Positions 7,796 through 15,841 of a stretch of 64,000 nucleotides of DNA are shown in pieces. Source of the stretch: JAVBLU01 sp031553225. Its GTDB lineage: Bacteria; Bacillota; Clostridia; Christensenellales; UBA1750. Where the stretch lies: assembly GCA_031553225.1 (NCBI GenBank), contig JAVBLU010000017.1, positions 1 through 64,000 on the forward strand, written 5' to 3'. Each line of letters opens with the position of its first letter. Within the stretch, counting starts at the first letter, position 1. A program made the translations under genes and the position numbers. The notes under the pieces were generated by a model. It was not told the origin of the DNA. It made no database searches and saw only the letters and a list, made by a program, of their open reading frames with translations.

Positions 7796-9238
7796 CTACA
7801 CCTGCGCCCGCAGATCCTCGCCCTCCTCCTCGGATGCGGGCTGGCCCGAGCGCTTGAGCTGAAGGTAGGCAACAAGGCGGGCATGGAGGCCGAAGGAGAG
7901 GGGATAGCGGCGGGCGGCGAGAATGGATACGGCGAGCAGCACGAGGGGGGCGAAGGCGATCAGCGAGCGGATGGCCAGCAGAACGGCGGCGGGCTGAGCC
8001 TGCGGTATGTTCTTGGACGCGCCATCCACGAGTTCAACCAGGGGCTTGAGGTAGCCGCACCTGTCCAGAAGAAGAAGGGCCAAAGCGTTGCTGCCGGCGG
8101 CCGCGCATTTGCGCAAAAAGGTTTGCACGCCCGAGAACGAGCCCTCGGCGCGGCGGCCGATGATCAGCTCGCCCGCGTCGGTCACGTCGCCAAAGGCGGC
8201 GTGAACGGCCACCATGGGAAAGGCGATGGAGAAGCCCATGCCCGCGGCCAGAAGGAAGACAAAAACGACGGGCTGGCCAGGCTGAAGCAGCCAGGTGACC
8301 AGGCAAAAGACCACCCATAGGACGCAGCCGATGGAGAAGGTGGGCGCTTTGCCCAGCCGCTTCATGCAGGCGGACACAACGGGCAGAAAAAGCAGCTGAC
8401 ACACCACGAGCAATCCAAGGACGATGGAGAGCAGGTCTGGCCGGCCGATGTGGTAGGTCATAAAGTAGGAAAAAAGCATGGACACGATGTCCAGCGTCAT
8501 GAACACGCCCAGATACATCGGGATGAACAGGCGGAAGGAGCGCACGCGAAAGGGCGCTGCGAGCGCTTTCAGGGCGTCTTGCAGCTTCACGCGCGGCGTG
8601 TTCATAAAGGCGGGATTCTCATGCACGCCGCGCACCATGAAGGCCCAGGGAACCGCAAAAAACAGGCCGAAACACGCGGCCATCACGATGTACCCGGTGC
8701 GGATGTCGGCAAAGGCGTTAATGATGTAGCTGGGCATCAGCGCGCATACAAGCGTAGACCCGAAGGAGAAGATCATGCGTGTGGTGGCGATGGAAGCGCG
8801 CTCGTTGTAATCCAGCGTCAGTTCGGCGGCCATGGCCTGGTAGGGCACCATCACCAGCGTTGTCACCGTGTTCAGGAACACGTAGGCCCCCATGGCGTAG
8901 GCTACGCGCAGCCCTTCGGCGGAGAAACCGACCGGATTCCATAGGATGACGAACGATAGGAAGATGAGCGGCACGCCGACCGCGAAGTACGGCTTGCGGC
9001 GGCCCATGCGCGAGCGGGTGTTGTCGGAGATCAGGCCCATGGCCGGGTCGGTCACGGCGTCCCAGAACCGGGCGACCAACATGATAAGCCCGGCCCAGCG
9101 CGGGTCAATCCGGCAGACGTCCGTAAGGAAAATGGCGTAAAAGAAGTTGACGATGTTCATTACGCCGCCGCCGTATACGTCCGGCCAGGAAAAGAGGACC
9201 TTCGTTTTGGTGGAGAGCTTGTCCTGCGCTTGCGTCAT
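7796..9238 (-). CDS. GPH-family sugar:cation symporter (MelB-like MFS)
   Basis: A 480-residue polytopic inner-membrane carrier of the glycoside-pentoside-hexuronide family. The diagnostic region near residues 55-85 reads RFWDAVTDPAMGLISDNT followed by RSRMGRRKPY: the cation-binding Asp segment and first cytoplasmic loop of MelB relatives. About twelve hydrophobic segments follow the expected pattern and the length is typical. It should import a glycoside, pentoside or uronide with Na+ or H+; the substrate is not readable. The start ATG has GAGAGGGG eight bases upstream. The gene is monocistronic and ends at a terminator, so no catabolic partner defines its substrate. Confidence 0.88.
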   Translation of the reverse strand: MTQAQDKLSTKTKVLFSWPDVYGGGVMNIVNFFYAIFLTDVCRIDPRWAGLIMLVARFWDAVTDPAMGLISDNTRSRMGRRKPYFAVGVPLIFLSFVILWNPVGFSAEGLRVAYAMGAYVFLNTVTTLVMVPYQAMAAELTLDYNERASIATTRMIFSFGSTLVCALMPSYIINAFADIRTGYIVMAACFGLFFAVPWAFMVRGVHENPAFMNTPRVKLQDALKALAAPFRVRSFRLFIPMYLGVFMTLDIVSMLFSYFMTYHIGRPDLLSIVLGLLVVCQLLFLPVVSACMKRLGKAPTFSIGCVLWVVFCLVTWLLQPGQPVVFVFLLAAGMGFSIAFPMVAVHAAFGDVTDAGELIIGRRAEGSFSGVQTFLRKCAAAGSNALALLLLDRCGYLKPLVELVDGASKNIPQAQPAAVLLAIRSLIAFAPLVLLAVSILAARRYPLSFGLHARLVAYLQLKRSGQPASEEEGEDLRAQV

Positions 9239-9325
9239 GTGTTACGCCCCTCTCTTGGCACCAGTGTACCAAATGGGAAGAACAAGCGCCAGTAGAAATA
9301 AGTAATGAGAAAAAAGAAAATGCAC

Positions 9326-9354
9326 TTGACTATTATTTAGGTTTGATTTAGAAT
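9326..9354 (+). promoter_or_regulatory. Sigma-A promoter of the DUF2089 operon
   Basis: TTGACT, a 17-base AT-rich spacer and TAGAAT, ending 23 bases before the GTG start. It is one of the best vegetative promoters in the window. Confidence 0.75.
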
Positions 9355-9377
9355 ATGGACATGAGGAGGGATGATCA

Positions 9378-9746
9378 GTGAAGTACAAAGTGCCCGTCCG
9401 GTGCCCGGTATGCGCCGGAACGCTGACGATCAGCCAGCTGCACTGTGAGCAGTGCGGCTCGGAGATACGGGGCGGGTTTTCGCCCTGCCGGTTCTGCACG
9501 CTGCCGGAGAACCATCTGCGCGTGATCGAGACGTATCTGCGCTGCAAGGGGAACATCAAGGAGATGGAGCGGGCGCTGGACGTCAGCTATCCAACGGCCC
9601 GCAACATGCTGGACGCGGCGCTGGAGGCGCTCGGATTCGCGGACGGGGAGCCGCCCGCCGCCACCGAGCGCAAGGAGACACTGCAGGCGCTGGAGCGCGG
9701 CGAGATCACGGCGGAACAGGCGCTTGCGCGCATGCGCACAAAGTAG
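9378..9746 (+). CDS. DUF2089 zinc-ribbon/HTH-like protein
   Basis: 122 residues. The N-terminus carries a zinc ribbon (CPVC, then CEQCG, then CRFC). A helical region follows with the DUF2089 signature (LPENHLRVIETYLRC, GNIKEMERALDVSYPTAR) that resembles a sigma-70 region 4-like helix-turn-helix, then a SHOCT-like tail (LERGEITAEQALARM). Members are thought to be small transcriptional regulators of membrane-stress genes. The start is GTG, with GAGGAGGG upstream. It heads an operon with YvlB-like and YvlD-like genes, which fits an envelope-homeostasis role; DNA binding is inferred. Confidence 0.85.
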   Translation: MKYKVPVRCPVCAGTLTISQLHCEQCGSEIRGGFSPCRFCTLPENHLRVIETYLRCKGNIKEMERALDVSYPTARNMLDAALEALGFADGEPPAATERKETLQALERGEITAEQALARMRTK

Positions 9747-9759
9747 AGGAGGGCGAACG

Positions 9760-10251
9760 ATGGACACGGATCAAACGACAATTCTGCGTTTGGTGCAGGA
9801 GGGAAAGCTGACGCCCCAGGAGGGTGCGCAGCTGCTGGAGGCCATGTCGGGCGCGGGCAAGGCGGCCCCGTCCAAACCGTTTCCCGCGGCGGCCCGGCAG
9901 GAGGCCGAGGCCGCGCCGCGCAAAGGCAAGGGCCGCTTTCTGCATGTCGTGGTCAAGGTGCAGCAGGAGGCAAACGAAGGAGAGAGCAAACAGCAGGACG
10001 TGGACGTGGATATCAACGTGCCCCTGGCGCTTGCGCGCAATATACTGCCCATGCTCGAGCGGGCCATCCCTGCGGACGCGCGCCGCCAGATAGAGGAGCA
10101 GGGCGTGGATCTGACGGCGGTCGTTGGCATGCTGCAGACCCTGGATGAGGACATGGAAGGCCGTGACCTGGTGAACGCGGTCATTCACCAAAACGCGGAT
10201 GAGGAAGGCAGCCACCGGCAGGACGTGCGGGTGCTCATCAATGTGGACTAG
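9760..10251 (+). CDS. SHOCT-like/YvlB-type protein
   Basis: 163 residues. The first 25 (ILRLVQEGKLTPQEGAQLLE) form the short helical SHOCT-like domain found at the N-terminus of YvlB and LiaX proteins. A variable Ala/Pro stretch follows, then a beta-rich region (residues about 60-160) with repeated ILPM...IP and VRVLINVD elements. It probably works in envelope-stress sensing with its neighbours. The frame is open further upstream, but ATG at 9760 follows GAGGAGGGC at a good distance and begins the domain. It lies 13 bases after the DUF2089 gene. Confidence 0.8.
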   Translation: MDTDQTTILRLVQEGKLTPQEGAQLLEAMSGAGKAAPSKPFPAAARQEAEAAPRKGKGRFLHVVVKVQQEANEGESKQQDVDVDINVPLALARNILPMLERAIPADARRQIEEQGVDLTAVVGMLQTLDEDMEGRDLVNAVIHQNADEEGSHRQDVRVLINVD

Positions 10252-10600
10252 GCCGAGCGTGCTGTGTCTGTGGCTGAATGTGCTGAACGCGCCGAGGGAC
10301 GGCGGGCGGGGCGTGCACATCAAGCTGCCGCTTTCGCTGGACACAGCGCCTATCGTTGACCTGCTGGAGGATGCCCTGGACCTGGAGGCGCTTCTGACGC
10401 CTTCCTGCCGCGAAGCGATACGAAGGCGCATGACGCAGGGAAAGCGCGCCGGCCAGTGGAGCTTTGCTCAGGCGTGCGACGTGGCCGAGTTGGCGCGTCC
10501 CCTCCTGTCCTCGCTGCGGGGACTGCAACTAAGCGTAAGGGTAAACGAGGGCAAGGGGGCGCGCCGCTCGCGGGTGCGCGTGCATATGCAGGCTTTGTGA
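10241..10600 (+). CDS. Small YvlB-repeat-like hypothetical protein
   Basis: 119 residues that look like a second copy of the beta-rich part of the previous gene: VHIKLPLSLDTAPIVDLLED here resembles VDINVPLALARNILPMLERA there. I infer tandem duplication and divergence. There is no membrane segment or metal motif. The chosen ATG overlaps the previous stop by 11 bases, consistent with coupled translation, although no strong ribosome-binding site is visible; nearby GTG codons are alternatives. The following gene starts 13 bases downstream. Confidence 0.65.
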   Translation: MWTRPSVLCLWLNVLNAPRDGGRGVHIKLPLSLDTAPIVDLLEDALDLEALLTPSCREAIRRRMTQGKRAGQWSFAQACDVAELARPLLSSLRGLQLSVRVNEGKGARRSRVRVHMQAL

Positions 10601-10613
10601 GGAGAGAGGAACC

Positions 10614-10970
10614 GTGAACAAGCTGCTTGCGAAGATCATCGGCGGGGCGCTCGGATTTCTGTGCGTGTGCGCAGCCCTGCCCGGCGCGCGTACGGGCGCA
10701 TGGCCCGGTTTTTTGCTGGCGCTGTGCGTGATGACGGCGCTGTACATGGCGCTGCGCCTGCTCACGCGGCCCCTCACGCTGGCCTTTGATATTCTTTTGC
10801 TCGGCATACCGCGCTTTTTGGTGGAGGCGGCCGTGGTGCTCGGCCTGGCGCACGCGTTGCCGTCGGTGGAGCTGCCCGGCTACTGGTGGGCGCTGCTGGC
10901 GGTAATCGCCTGCAACGTCGGCATGCACATCGGCCGAAACGCCGCCAAGGACGCCGCGCGGCGCGACTAG
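10614..10970 (+). CDS. YvlD-like/phage-holin-IV-like membrane protein
   Basis: 118 residues with three to four hydrophobic segments (about 6-22, 28-50, 58-78, 84-105) separated by short basic turns. Size, topology and position after YvlB-like genes match the YvlD family (phage holin superfamily IV), members of envelope-stress operons. The start is GTG after GGAGAGAGG. It is the last gene of the operon; a strong terminator follows 22 bases later. Family assignment rests on topology and context more than on motifs. Confidence 0.7.
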   Translation: MNKLLAKIIGGALGFLCVCAALPGARTGAWPGFLLALCVMTALYMALRLLTRPLTLAFDILLLGIPRFLVEAAVVLGLAHALPSVELPGYWWALLAVIACNVGMHIGRNAAKDAARRD

Positions 10971-10992
10971 CTCTGCGGCGCGCGGCGCATGA

Positions 10993-11024
10993 TTCCCGCC
11001 GGACGGTGTCCGGCGGGAAATTTT
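10993..11024 (+). terminator. Terminator of the DUF2089/YvlD operon
   Basis: Perfect 12-bp stem TTCCCGCCGGAC/GTCCGGCGGGAA with a three-base loop, followed by ATTTT. It separates this operon from the sigma-factor operon. Confidence 0.85.
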
Positions 11025-11032
11025 CTGTATTT

Positions 11033-11061
11033 GGCAACCGCGGGCGGCGGCCGTCCGTTAT
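11033..11061 (+). promoter_or_regulatory. Candidate ECF-type autoregulated promoter
   Basis: GGCAACC, 16 bases and CGTTAT form the AAC/CGT pattern of promoters read by extracytoplasmic-function sigma factors. It ends 32 bases before the sigma start. The overlapping TATACT (11059-11064) lacks a -35 element at vegetative spacing. Inference from pattern only. Confidence 0.4.
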
Positions 11062-11093
11062 ACTGGTCGTAGGAAAACGCGGGAGGGATGCGG

Positions 11094-11612
11094 GTGCTCA
11101 CGGACGAACAGCTGGCCGCTCTCGCCGCGCAAGGCAACCGGATGGCGCTTTCGCAGCTGGCCGAACGCTACCACGAGCGGCTCTTCCGGTTCTACTATAA
11201 ATGCGCAGGGCCCAACATGGCGGCGGACATGGCGCAGGCGGCGCTGCTGCGGCTGGTGGAGCGCGTGCACCGCTACCGGGCTGGGCCGCAGCCCTTTAGC
11301 GCGTGGCTGTTCACGCTGGCGTACCGCCTGTTCATCGACGAAACGCGCAAGAAGCGCCCGCTTCCTCTGCCGTACGAGGACATCCGGCGGATCGCGGGCG
11401 GGCGGGAGGAGAGCGCTGCGGCGGTGGAGCGGCAGGAGGCGCAGCGGCTTCTGCGGACGCTGAAACCGGATCTTCGGGCGATGGTCGTGCTGCGCTACTA
11501 CATGGACCAATCCTACGAGGAGATCGCAACGGCCATGGGCACCAGCGCCGTGCGGGTAAAATGGCGGCTGCACGACGCGCTGGAGCGCATGAGAAAGGAG
11601 GCGCAAGCATGA
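11094..11612 (+). CDS. ECF-like RNA polymerase sigma factor
   Basis: 172-residue sigma-70-family factor. Region 2 spans about residues 5-85 and contains LAERYHERLFRFYYK and the recognition segment PFSAWLFTLAYRLFIDETRK. Region 4 (about 115-168) carries the helix-turn-helix QSYEEIATAMGTSAVRVKWR. There is no region 1 or 3. The open frame allows ATG at 11088, but GGGAGGG abuts it with no spacing; GTG at 11094, six bases after the site, is more likely. The stop overlaps the next start (ATGA), so sigma and candidate anti-sigma are coupled, as in typical autoregulated ECF operons. The stimulus is unknown. Confidence 0.88.
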   Translation: MLTDEQLAALAAQGNRMALSQLAERYHERLFRFYYKCAGPNMAADMAQAALLRLVERVHRYRAGPQPFSAWLFTLAYRLFIDETRKKRPLPLPYEDIRRIAGGREESAAAVERQEAQRLLRTLKPDLRAMVVLRYYMDQSYEEIATAMGTSAVRVKWRLHDALERMRKEAQA

Positions 11613-11947
11613 CGGTGGAGGAACTGCTGCGAAAGGACGCAGCGCTGGCGATGCCTGCGCCGGACACGAAGGCGGCCATGGGCGAGCTGTCGCCGCACAT
11701 CGCAAAGGCCGCGCATCAGGCAAAACTGCGCGCCTCGCGCAGGCGGGAGGCGGGCATGGCCGCCGCGGCGTGCCTGCCCGCGCTGGCCCTGCTTGCGGGG
11801 GCGGCCTCGGCGGCGTTGCTGGGCGACTGGAGCGCGTGCCTTGCGCAGCTTGCGCCTCTGGGCGCGCTTGCCGTGGCAGCGCTTGCCGCGCTGCCCGTGC
11901 TGGAACACATCAGGGCTTCGGGAAAGAACGGGAGGATGACAACATGA
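11609..11947 (+). CDS. Candidate membrane anti-sigma factor
   Basis: 112 residues: a charged cytoplasmic N-terminal half (about 1-48, ending in the basic RRREAG) and two hydrophobic segments near 49-70 and 78-95. No named anti-sigma motif, such as a zinc-binding HxxxCxxC, is present. The role is inferred from topology and from overlap at both ends (ATGA with the sigma gene and ATGA with the next gene). If it is not the anti-sigma factor itself, it may be a subunit of the membrane sensor encoded next. Confidence 0.6.
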   Translation: MTVEELLRKDAALAMPAPDTKAAMGELSPHIAKAAHQAKLRASRRREAGMAAAACLPALALLAGAASAALLGDWSACLAQLAPLGALAVAALAALPVLEHIRASGKNGRMTT

Positions 11948-12945
11948 AAAAGCGGACGGACAAGCGTACGAGGGTGAAGCGGTTGGCGCGCATCGTAGCG
12001 GTGGTGTGCGCGGGCGTGCTCGGGCTGGCCATCGTGATGAACACGGCGATCAGCACGGTGTACAGGCGCCGGGTAAACCAAGTGCGCGCCGAGCGGCAAA
12101 ACGCCCTGCAGAGGATCGTCAATCATATCGAATACATCGGGTTGGACGATGAGGCGAAGCAGCTGATGCTTCAGCACAGCGAGCGCTACACGGACTTTTC
12201 TAACTTTATCGTCACGGACGCCGGCCAACAGGTGTTGTATTCGCTGAATCAGGGGCACCTGGACGGTAGCGGCGTGTTCCGCGCCGCGCTAAACGACGAC
12301 GGGTTCATCGAGGTGCTGGACGCCAGCGGTCAGGCCAAGGGCGTCTACCGTAACGAAGGCGGGGAAACGTCCATGCTCCGCAGCGTGGCGCAAATCGCGC
12401 GGCCGAGCCTTGACGCCGATCGGATGTTCGGACGGTCATGGCCGGGCGAGGAGCGCATCTATTACGCCGGGTTCCCTTCAAAAAACGTGCAGATGTTCTT
12501 TTTCTTCAACCCGAGCAACCCCAAATGGACGCAGGGCACGGGCGCGCCAAACGGGCTCGCGCAGATCGTTTCCACGCCTCTGTTCGGCGCGCTCATCGCC
12601 CTTTGCATCGTGAGCTACTTCGTCGCCCTGGCCATGTGGGTGTACCTGGACGCCGCGCAGCGGGATGCGCATCCGGCGCTGTGGGGCGTGCTTACATTGT
12701 TTATGAACGCGGTGGGCCTGATCGTGTACCTGGCGGTCCGGCCGGAACGCCTGAGCTGTTCGTCCTGCGGCTACTCTCTGGAGCCGGGATTCATCTCCTG
12801 TCCGGCCTGCGGTGCAAAGTGCCGCGCCCAGTGCCCCTCATGCAAGCACGTGACGGACGACGGCTGGACGCACTGCCCGTATTGCGGCATCGCCCTTGCG
12901 CCCGCCGCGCCCGAGCCCGAAACCGACGCGCAAAACCTCGCCTAG
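11944..12945 (+). CDS. Membrane sensor-like protein: extracytoplasmic domain, 3 TM, C-terminal zinc ribbons
   Basis: 333 residues. TM1 spans about 16-36. A soluble extracytoplasmic part (about 41-205) follows, with alternating strands (NFIVTDAGQQVLYS, GFIEVLDASGQ, VQMFFFF) like a single Cache/PAS-type sensor domain. TM2 (about 213-235) and TM3 (about 245-265) come next. The cytoplasmic tail has paired zinc ribbons (CSSCG, CPACG, CRAQCPSC, CPYCG; about 270-320). Translation is coupled to the preceding gene. I infer a sensor that passes an envelope signal to the sigma/anti-sigma pair. The Cache resemblance is by eye and needs structural comparison. Confidence 0.65.
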   Translation: MKKRTDKRTRVKRLARIVAVVCAGVLGLAIVMNTAISTVYRRRVNQVRAERQNALQRIVNHIEYIGLDDEAKQLMLQHSERYTDFSNFIVTDAGQQVLYSLNQGHLDGSGVFRAALNDDGFIEVLDASGQAKGVYRNEGGETSMLRSVAQIARPSLDADRMFGRSWPGEERIYYAGFPSKNVQMFFFFNPSNPKWTQGTGAPNGLAQIVSTPLFGALIALCIVSYFVALAMWVYLDAAQRDAHPALWGVLTLFMNAVGLIVYLAVRPERLSCSSCGYSLEPGFISCPACGAKCRAQCPSCKHVTDDGWTHCPYCGIALAPAAPEPETDAQNLA

Positions 12946-13008
12946 GGAGCGGGACTGCCGCGCACCTTCTTCCATGGTTGCTCAGAAAGACGGACTTGGC
13001 CAACCGAC

Positions 13009-13043
13009 ACAAAGCAAGGGGATGTATGTTCCCCTTGCTTTGT
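13009..13043. terminator. Perfect inverted repeat between convergent genes
   Basis: A 14-bp perfect stem, ACAAAGCAAGGGGA paired with TCCCCTTGCTTTGT, around a 7-base loop. There is no long T-run on either side, so it may be a factor-assisted or weak bidirectional terminator for the sensor gene (plus) and glycerol kinase (minus). Confidence 0.6.
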
Positions 13044-13097
13044 ATCGGTTAAGGGCGTTTTGTTGGCACGCGCGCCCTCACACGCCGTGCGCGCGCG

Positions 13098-14588
13098 TTA
13101 CTGCGCCCAGCCGCGCGCGCGCAGTACCGCACGCTTCCAGGCATGTCGGGCATCTGCGCGCGCCTGGGCGGACATAGCTGGCTGAAAGGAGGCGTCGTGC
13201 GTCCACAGCCCGCGCAAATCGTCAAGGCTGGGCGCGCGGCCCACGGCCCGGGCGGCGAGCATGGCCGCGCCCAGGGCCGTCGTCTCGGTGACGGCCGGGC
13301 GGAGGATGGGGCGGCCGGACAGATCGGCCTGCATTTGCATGAGCAGGTTGTTGCGCGACGCGCCGCCGTCCACGCGCAGCTCGCGCAGGGGCACCGGCGC
13401 GTCGAGCTCCATGGCCTCGATCACGTCCATCGCCTGGTGCGCGATGGCCTCCAGCGCGGCGCGCACGATATGCGCCCTTCCCGCGCCGCGCGTGAGTCCT
13501 ACGATCGCTCCGCGGCCGTAACCGTCCCAGTACGGCGCGCCAAGGCCTGTGAACGCCGGAACGAACACGACGCCAGCGCAGTCCGCAACGGACGCCGCCA
13601 CCTCCTCGGAATCGGCCGCGCTGGCGATCAGGCCCATCTCGTCGCGCAGCCACTGGATAGCCGCGCCCGCAACGAAGACGCTGCCCTCCAGTGCATAGGT
13701 CGCCTTGCCGTCCAGCCGCCAGGCGAGGGTGGTCAGCAGGCGGTGGTGAGAAAACACAGGCACTTCCCCCGTGTTCATCAGCAGAAAACACCCCGTGCCG
13801 TAAGTGTTTTTGGCCATGCCCGGATCGAAGCACGTTTGCCCGAAGAGCGCCGCGTGCTGGTCGCCCACAAGCGCCGCCACGGGGATGGGTGCGCCCAATA
13901 TGTCCGGGCGGAGCGTGCCCGCCACGGCGGAGGAATCCACGATGTCCGGCAGGATGGCGCGGGGCACGCGCAGGGCGGCCAGCATCGCCTCGTCCCAATC
14001 GCCGCTGCGCAGGTTGTACAAAAGCGTGCGCGAGGCATTCGTCGCGTCCGTCTTGTGCGGGTGTTCCTCGCACAGGTTCCACAAAAGCCAGGTATCCACC
14101 GTGCCGAAACACAGCCGTCCAGCTTCGGCGCTTGCACGCGCGCCGGGCACGTGATCAAGGATCCATGCGATCTTCGTGCCGGAGAAATAGGCGTCCAGCA
14201 CAAGGCCCGTGCGGCTGCGCGCCTCGTCCTCCAGACCGCATGCGCGCAAGGCGTCGCAGTCCGCGGCCGTACGGCGGCACTGCCATACGATGGCAGGGTG
14301 AACGGGTTTTCCGGAAGCGCGCTCCCAAACCAGGGTGGTCTCGCGCTGGTTTGTGATGCCGACGCAGGCGATCTGCGCGGGGGAGATCCCGGCCTTCTGC
14401 ACGGCATAGCGCAGCGCGTCAATCTGCGAGGTTAGAATATCGAAGGGGTCGTGCTCCACCCACCCGGCCTGCGGGTAGTGCTGCGGGAATTCGATGCCGT
14501 GGCTGCCGAGCACCCGGCCGCGCAGGTCGAACACGATGGCCCGCGAGCTGGTAGTGCCCTGGTCCAGCGCCACCATCACCTGATCCAA
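13098..14588 (-). CDS. glpK: Glycerol kinase
   Basis: FGGY-family kinase making sn-glycerol 3-phosphate from glycerol and ATP. The N-terminal phosphate-loop segment is DQGTTSSR at residues 9-16. GITNQRETT and WQCRR (glycerol-binding region), GTVDTWLLW and GGASRN are all GlpK signatures. From the TTG at 14588 the protein has 496 residues, the usual length; that TTG lies eight bases after AGGAGG, whereas the upstream ATG has no such site. No glpF or glpD is nearby. A hairpin separates it from the upstream UroD-like gene, so it may have its own promoter, which I could not define. Confidence 0.95.
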   Translation of the reverse strand: MDQVMVALDQGTTSSRAIVFDLRGRVLGSHGIEFPQHYPQAGWVEHDPFDILTSQIDALRYAVQKAGISPAQIACVGITNQRETTLVWERASGKPVHPAIVWQCRRTAADCDALRACGLEDEARSRTGLVLDAYFSGTKIAWILDHVPGARASAEAGRLCFGTVDTWLLWNLCEEHPHKTDATNASRTLLYNLRSGDWDEAMLAALRVPRAILPDIVDSSAVAGTLRPDILGAPIPVAALVGDQHAALFGQTCFDPGMAKNTYGTGCFLLMNTGEVPVFSHHRLLTTLAWRLDGKATYALEGSVFVAGAAIQWLRDEMGLIASAADSEEVAASVADCAGVVFVPAFTGLGAPYWDGYGRGAIVGLTRGAGRAHIVRAALEAIAHQAMDVIEAMELDAPVPLRELRVDGGASRNNLLMQMQADLSGRPILRPAVTETTALGAAMLAARAVGRAPSLDDLRGLWTHDASFQPAMSAQARADARHAWKRAVLRARGWAQ

Positions 14589-14671
14589 TCCCGATTCCTC
14601 CTGATAGCTGATGTTGATCGACGGGGCAAGCGCCGGGGCTGACCCGGCGTCCAAGGCGCGCGGCGCAAAGG

Positions 14672-14698
14672 GTAAGGCCCCTCAAAGAGGGGCCTTAC
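14672..14698 (-). terminator. Hairpin after the UroD-like operon
   Basis: Perfect 12-bp stem GTAAGGCCCCTC/GAGGGGCCTTAC with a three-base loop, six bases past the UroD-like stop codon. Only CCTTT follows on the minus strand, so termination may be partial. Confidence 0.65.
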
Positions 14699-14704
14699 AA
14701 GCGG

Positions 14705-15820
14705 CTAGTACCGGCCGTAGGTTTGCACGGCGGCCATGATCAGCCGCAGGCTCTCAAGGGACGAGCCATTGTTGATGGATCCGGCCGTGGTCAGGTTGAG
14801 GCCGCGGCCGTGCTCCCTGGCCATGGCGCAGTCGCGCTTGGTCTCCAGCAGGATCTGCTCGGCGTCGTTGCGCATGAAAGTGAAGGGCGCGATGCACCCG
14901 TCGATGCGCGCGCGGGGCATAAAGCGGCGAATCTGGTCCACAAGCACGGTGGGCCCGAAGTTCACGCCGTTCAGCTTGGTTTCGGCCAGCAGGGGCAGCA
15001 GGTGCCCCATGGCAGAATCGCTGTGCTGGTAGCGGGAGTCGCCCTCGTCCGGGCTGAAGCGCGCGAACACCTGCTGCAGCACGGGCAGGCCAAAGGCGCG
15101 GTACATGTCCGGGTTGAGCAGGCAGCAGTTGTCATCCGCGAAGGAAAAGCCGTGCGGAGCGTTTTGCTTGGTGTAGCCTGCTTCCTCGTCAAAAACCTCC
15201 GCGATGCCGATAGCCACGTCGGCGATGGAGCGTGAGAAGCGCGCGCACAGCTCCGGCTCGTCAAGCAGCAGAAACAGAAAGTCCTCGGCGCCGTAGATGG
15301 AACAGGCAAGCGTAACGGGCCCGCGGATGCCGCGCGCGCGGGAGGGTTTTACCCCGTACGTCTCAAAGATGCGCTTCTTTTCAGCCGCCCAGTTGGCGGG
15401 CAGCAGAAAAGCGCGCAGGTCCAGCTTGTCCACGGCGTCCAGCTGCGCGGCCAGCGCCTGCGGGGTACGAATGTCCGATTCCAGCCACTCGGAGTGGTTC
15501 GCCCACACATAGCGGCCGCCGAACACCTCGCCGATGCGGCGGGTGGCGGGGAAGGCCGCGTCTTCCGGAAGGAAGCTCTCGCGCAGCAAGCGTTTTCCAA
15601 CGATCTTTTCGGCCTTGTCGTTGTAGCGCTTGTTCAGTTCTATGCGTCGGGGAAGGGGGGTTACGTCCCAGGGATGGCCCTCCTCCTGCAGCTCGGCGAA
15701 TACGCATTCGTCGCTCATACGGATGCCCAGCGCCACCTGAGGCGCTTCCTTTGCAAAGCAGTTGTCGCCGTGGGCGATTTCGTCGTCCTTCCAGAAACGG
15801 GCGATGTCCAAGTCCACCAT
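14705..15820 (-). CDS. Uroporphyrinogen-decarboxylase-like (UroD/MtaA superfamily) protein
   Basis: 371-residue TIM-barrel protein of the UroD superfamily, which also holds corrinoid-dependent methyltransferases. Family-like segments are RGPVTLACSIYGAEDF, HGFSFADDNCCLLNP, QHSDSAMGHLLPLLAE and VNFGP. The zinc ligands of MtaA-type enzymes are not intact: where they have H-x-C-G this protein reads DGCI. Haem synthesis is unlikely, because no other haem gene is present and the gene sits at the end of a sugar kinase/dehydrogenase operon (22 bases after the dehydrogenase). Members in such operons have no settled function. AGGAGGAG precedes the ATG. Confidence 0.8.
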   Translation of the reverse strand: MVDLDIARFWKDDEIAHGDNCFAKEAPQVALGIRMSDECVFAELQEEGHPWDVTPLPRRIELNKRYNDKAEKIVGKRLLRESFLPEDAAFPATRRIGEVFGGRYVWANHSEWLESDIRTPQALAAQLDAVDKLDLRAFLLPANWAAEKKRIFETYGVKPSRARGIRGPVTLACSIYGAEDFLFLLLDEPELCARFSRSIADVAIGIAEVFDEEAGYTKQNAPHGFSFADDNCCLLNPDMYRAFGLPVLQQVFARFSPDEGDSRYQHSDSAMGHLLPLLAETKLNGVNFGPTVLVDQIRRFMPRARIDGCIAPFTFMRNDAEQILLETKRDCAMAREHGRGLNLTTAGSINNGSSLESLRLIMAAVQTYGRY

Positions 15821-15841
15821 GCTGATCTCCTCCTCAAAGCG

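Noticed and set aside
11059..11064. TATACT as a vegetative -10 box for the sigma gene
   Set aside because: The only -35-like TTGGCA lies 22 bases away; the ECF-type reading of the same stretch fits better.
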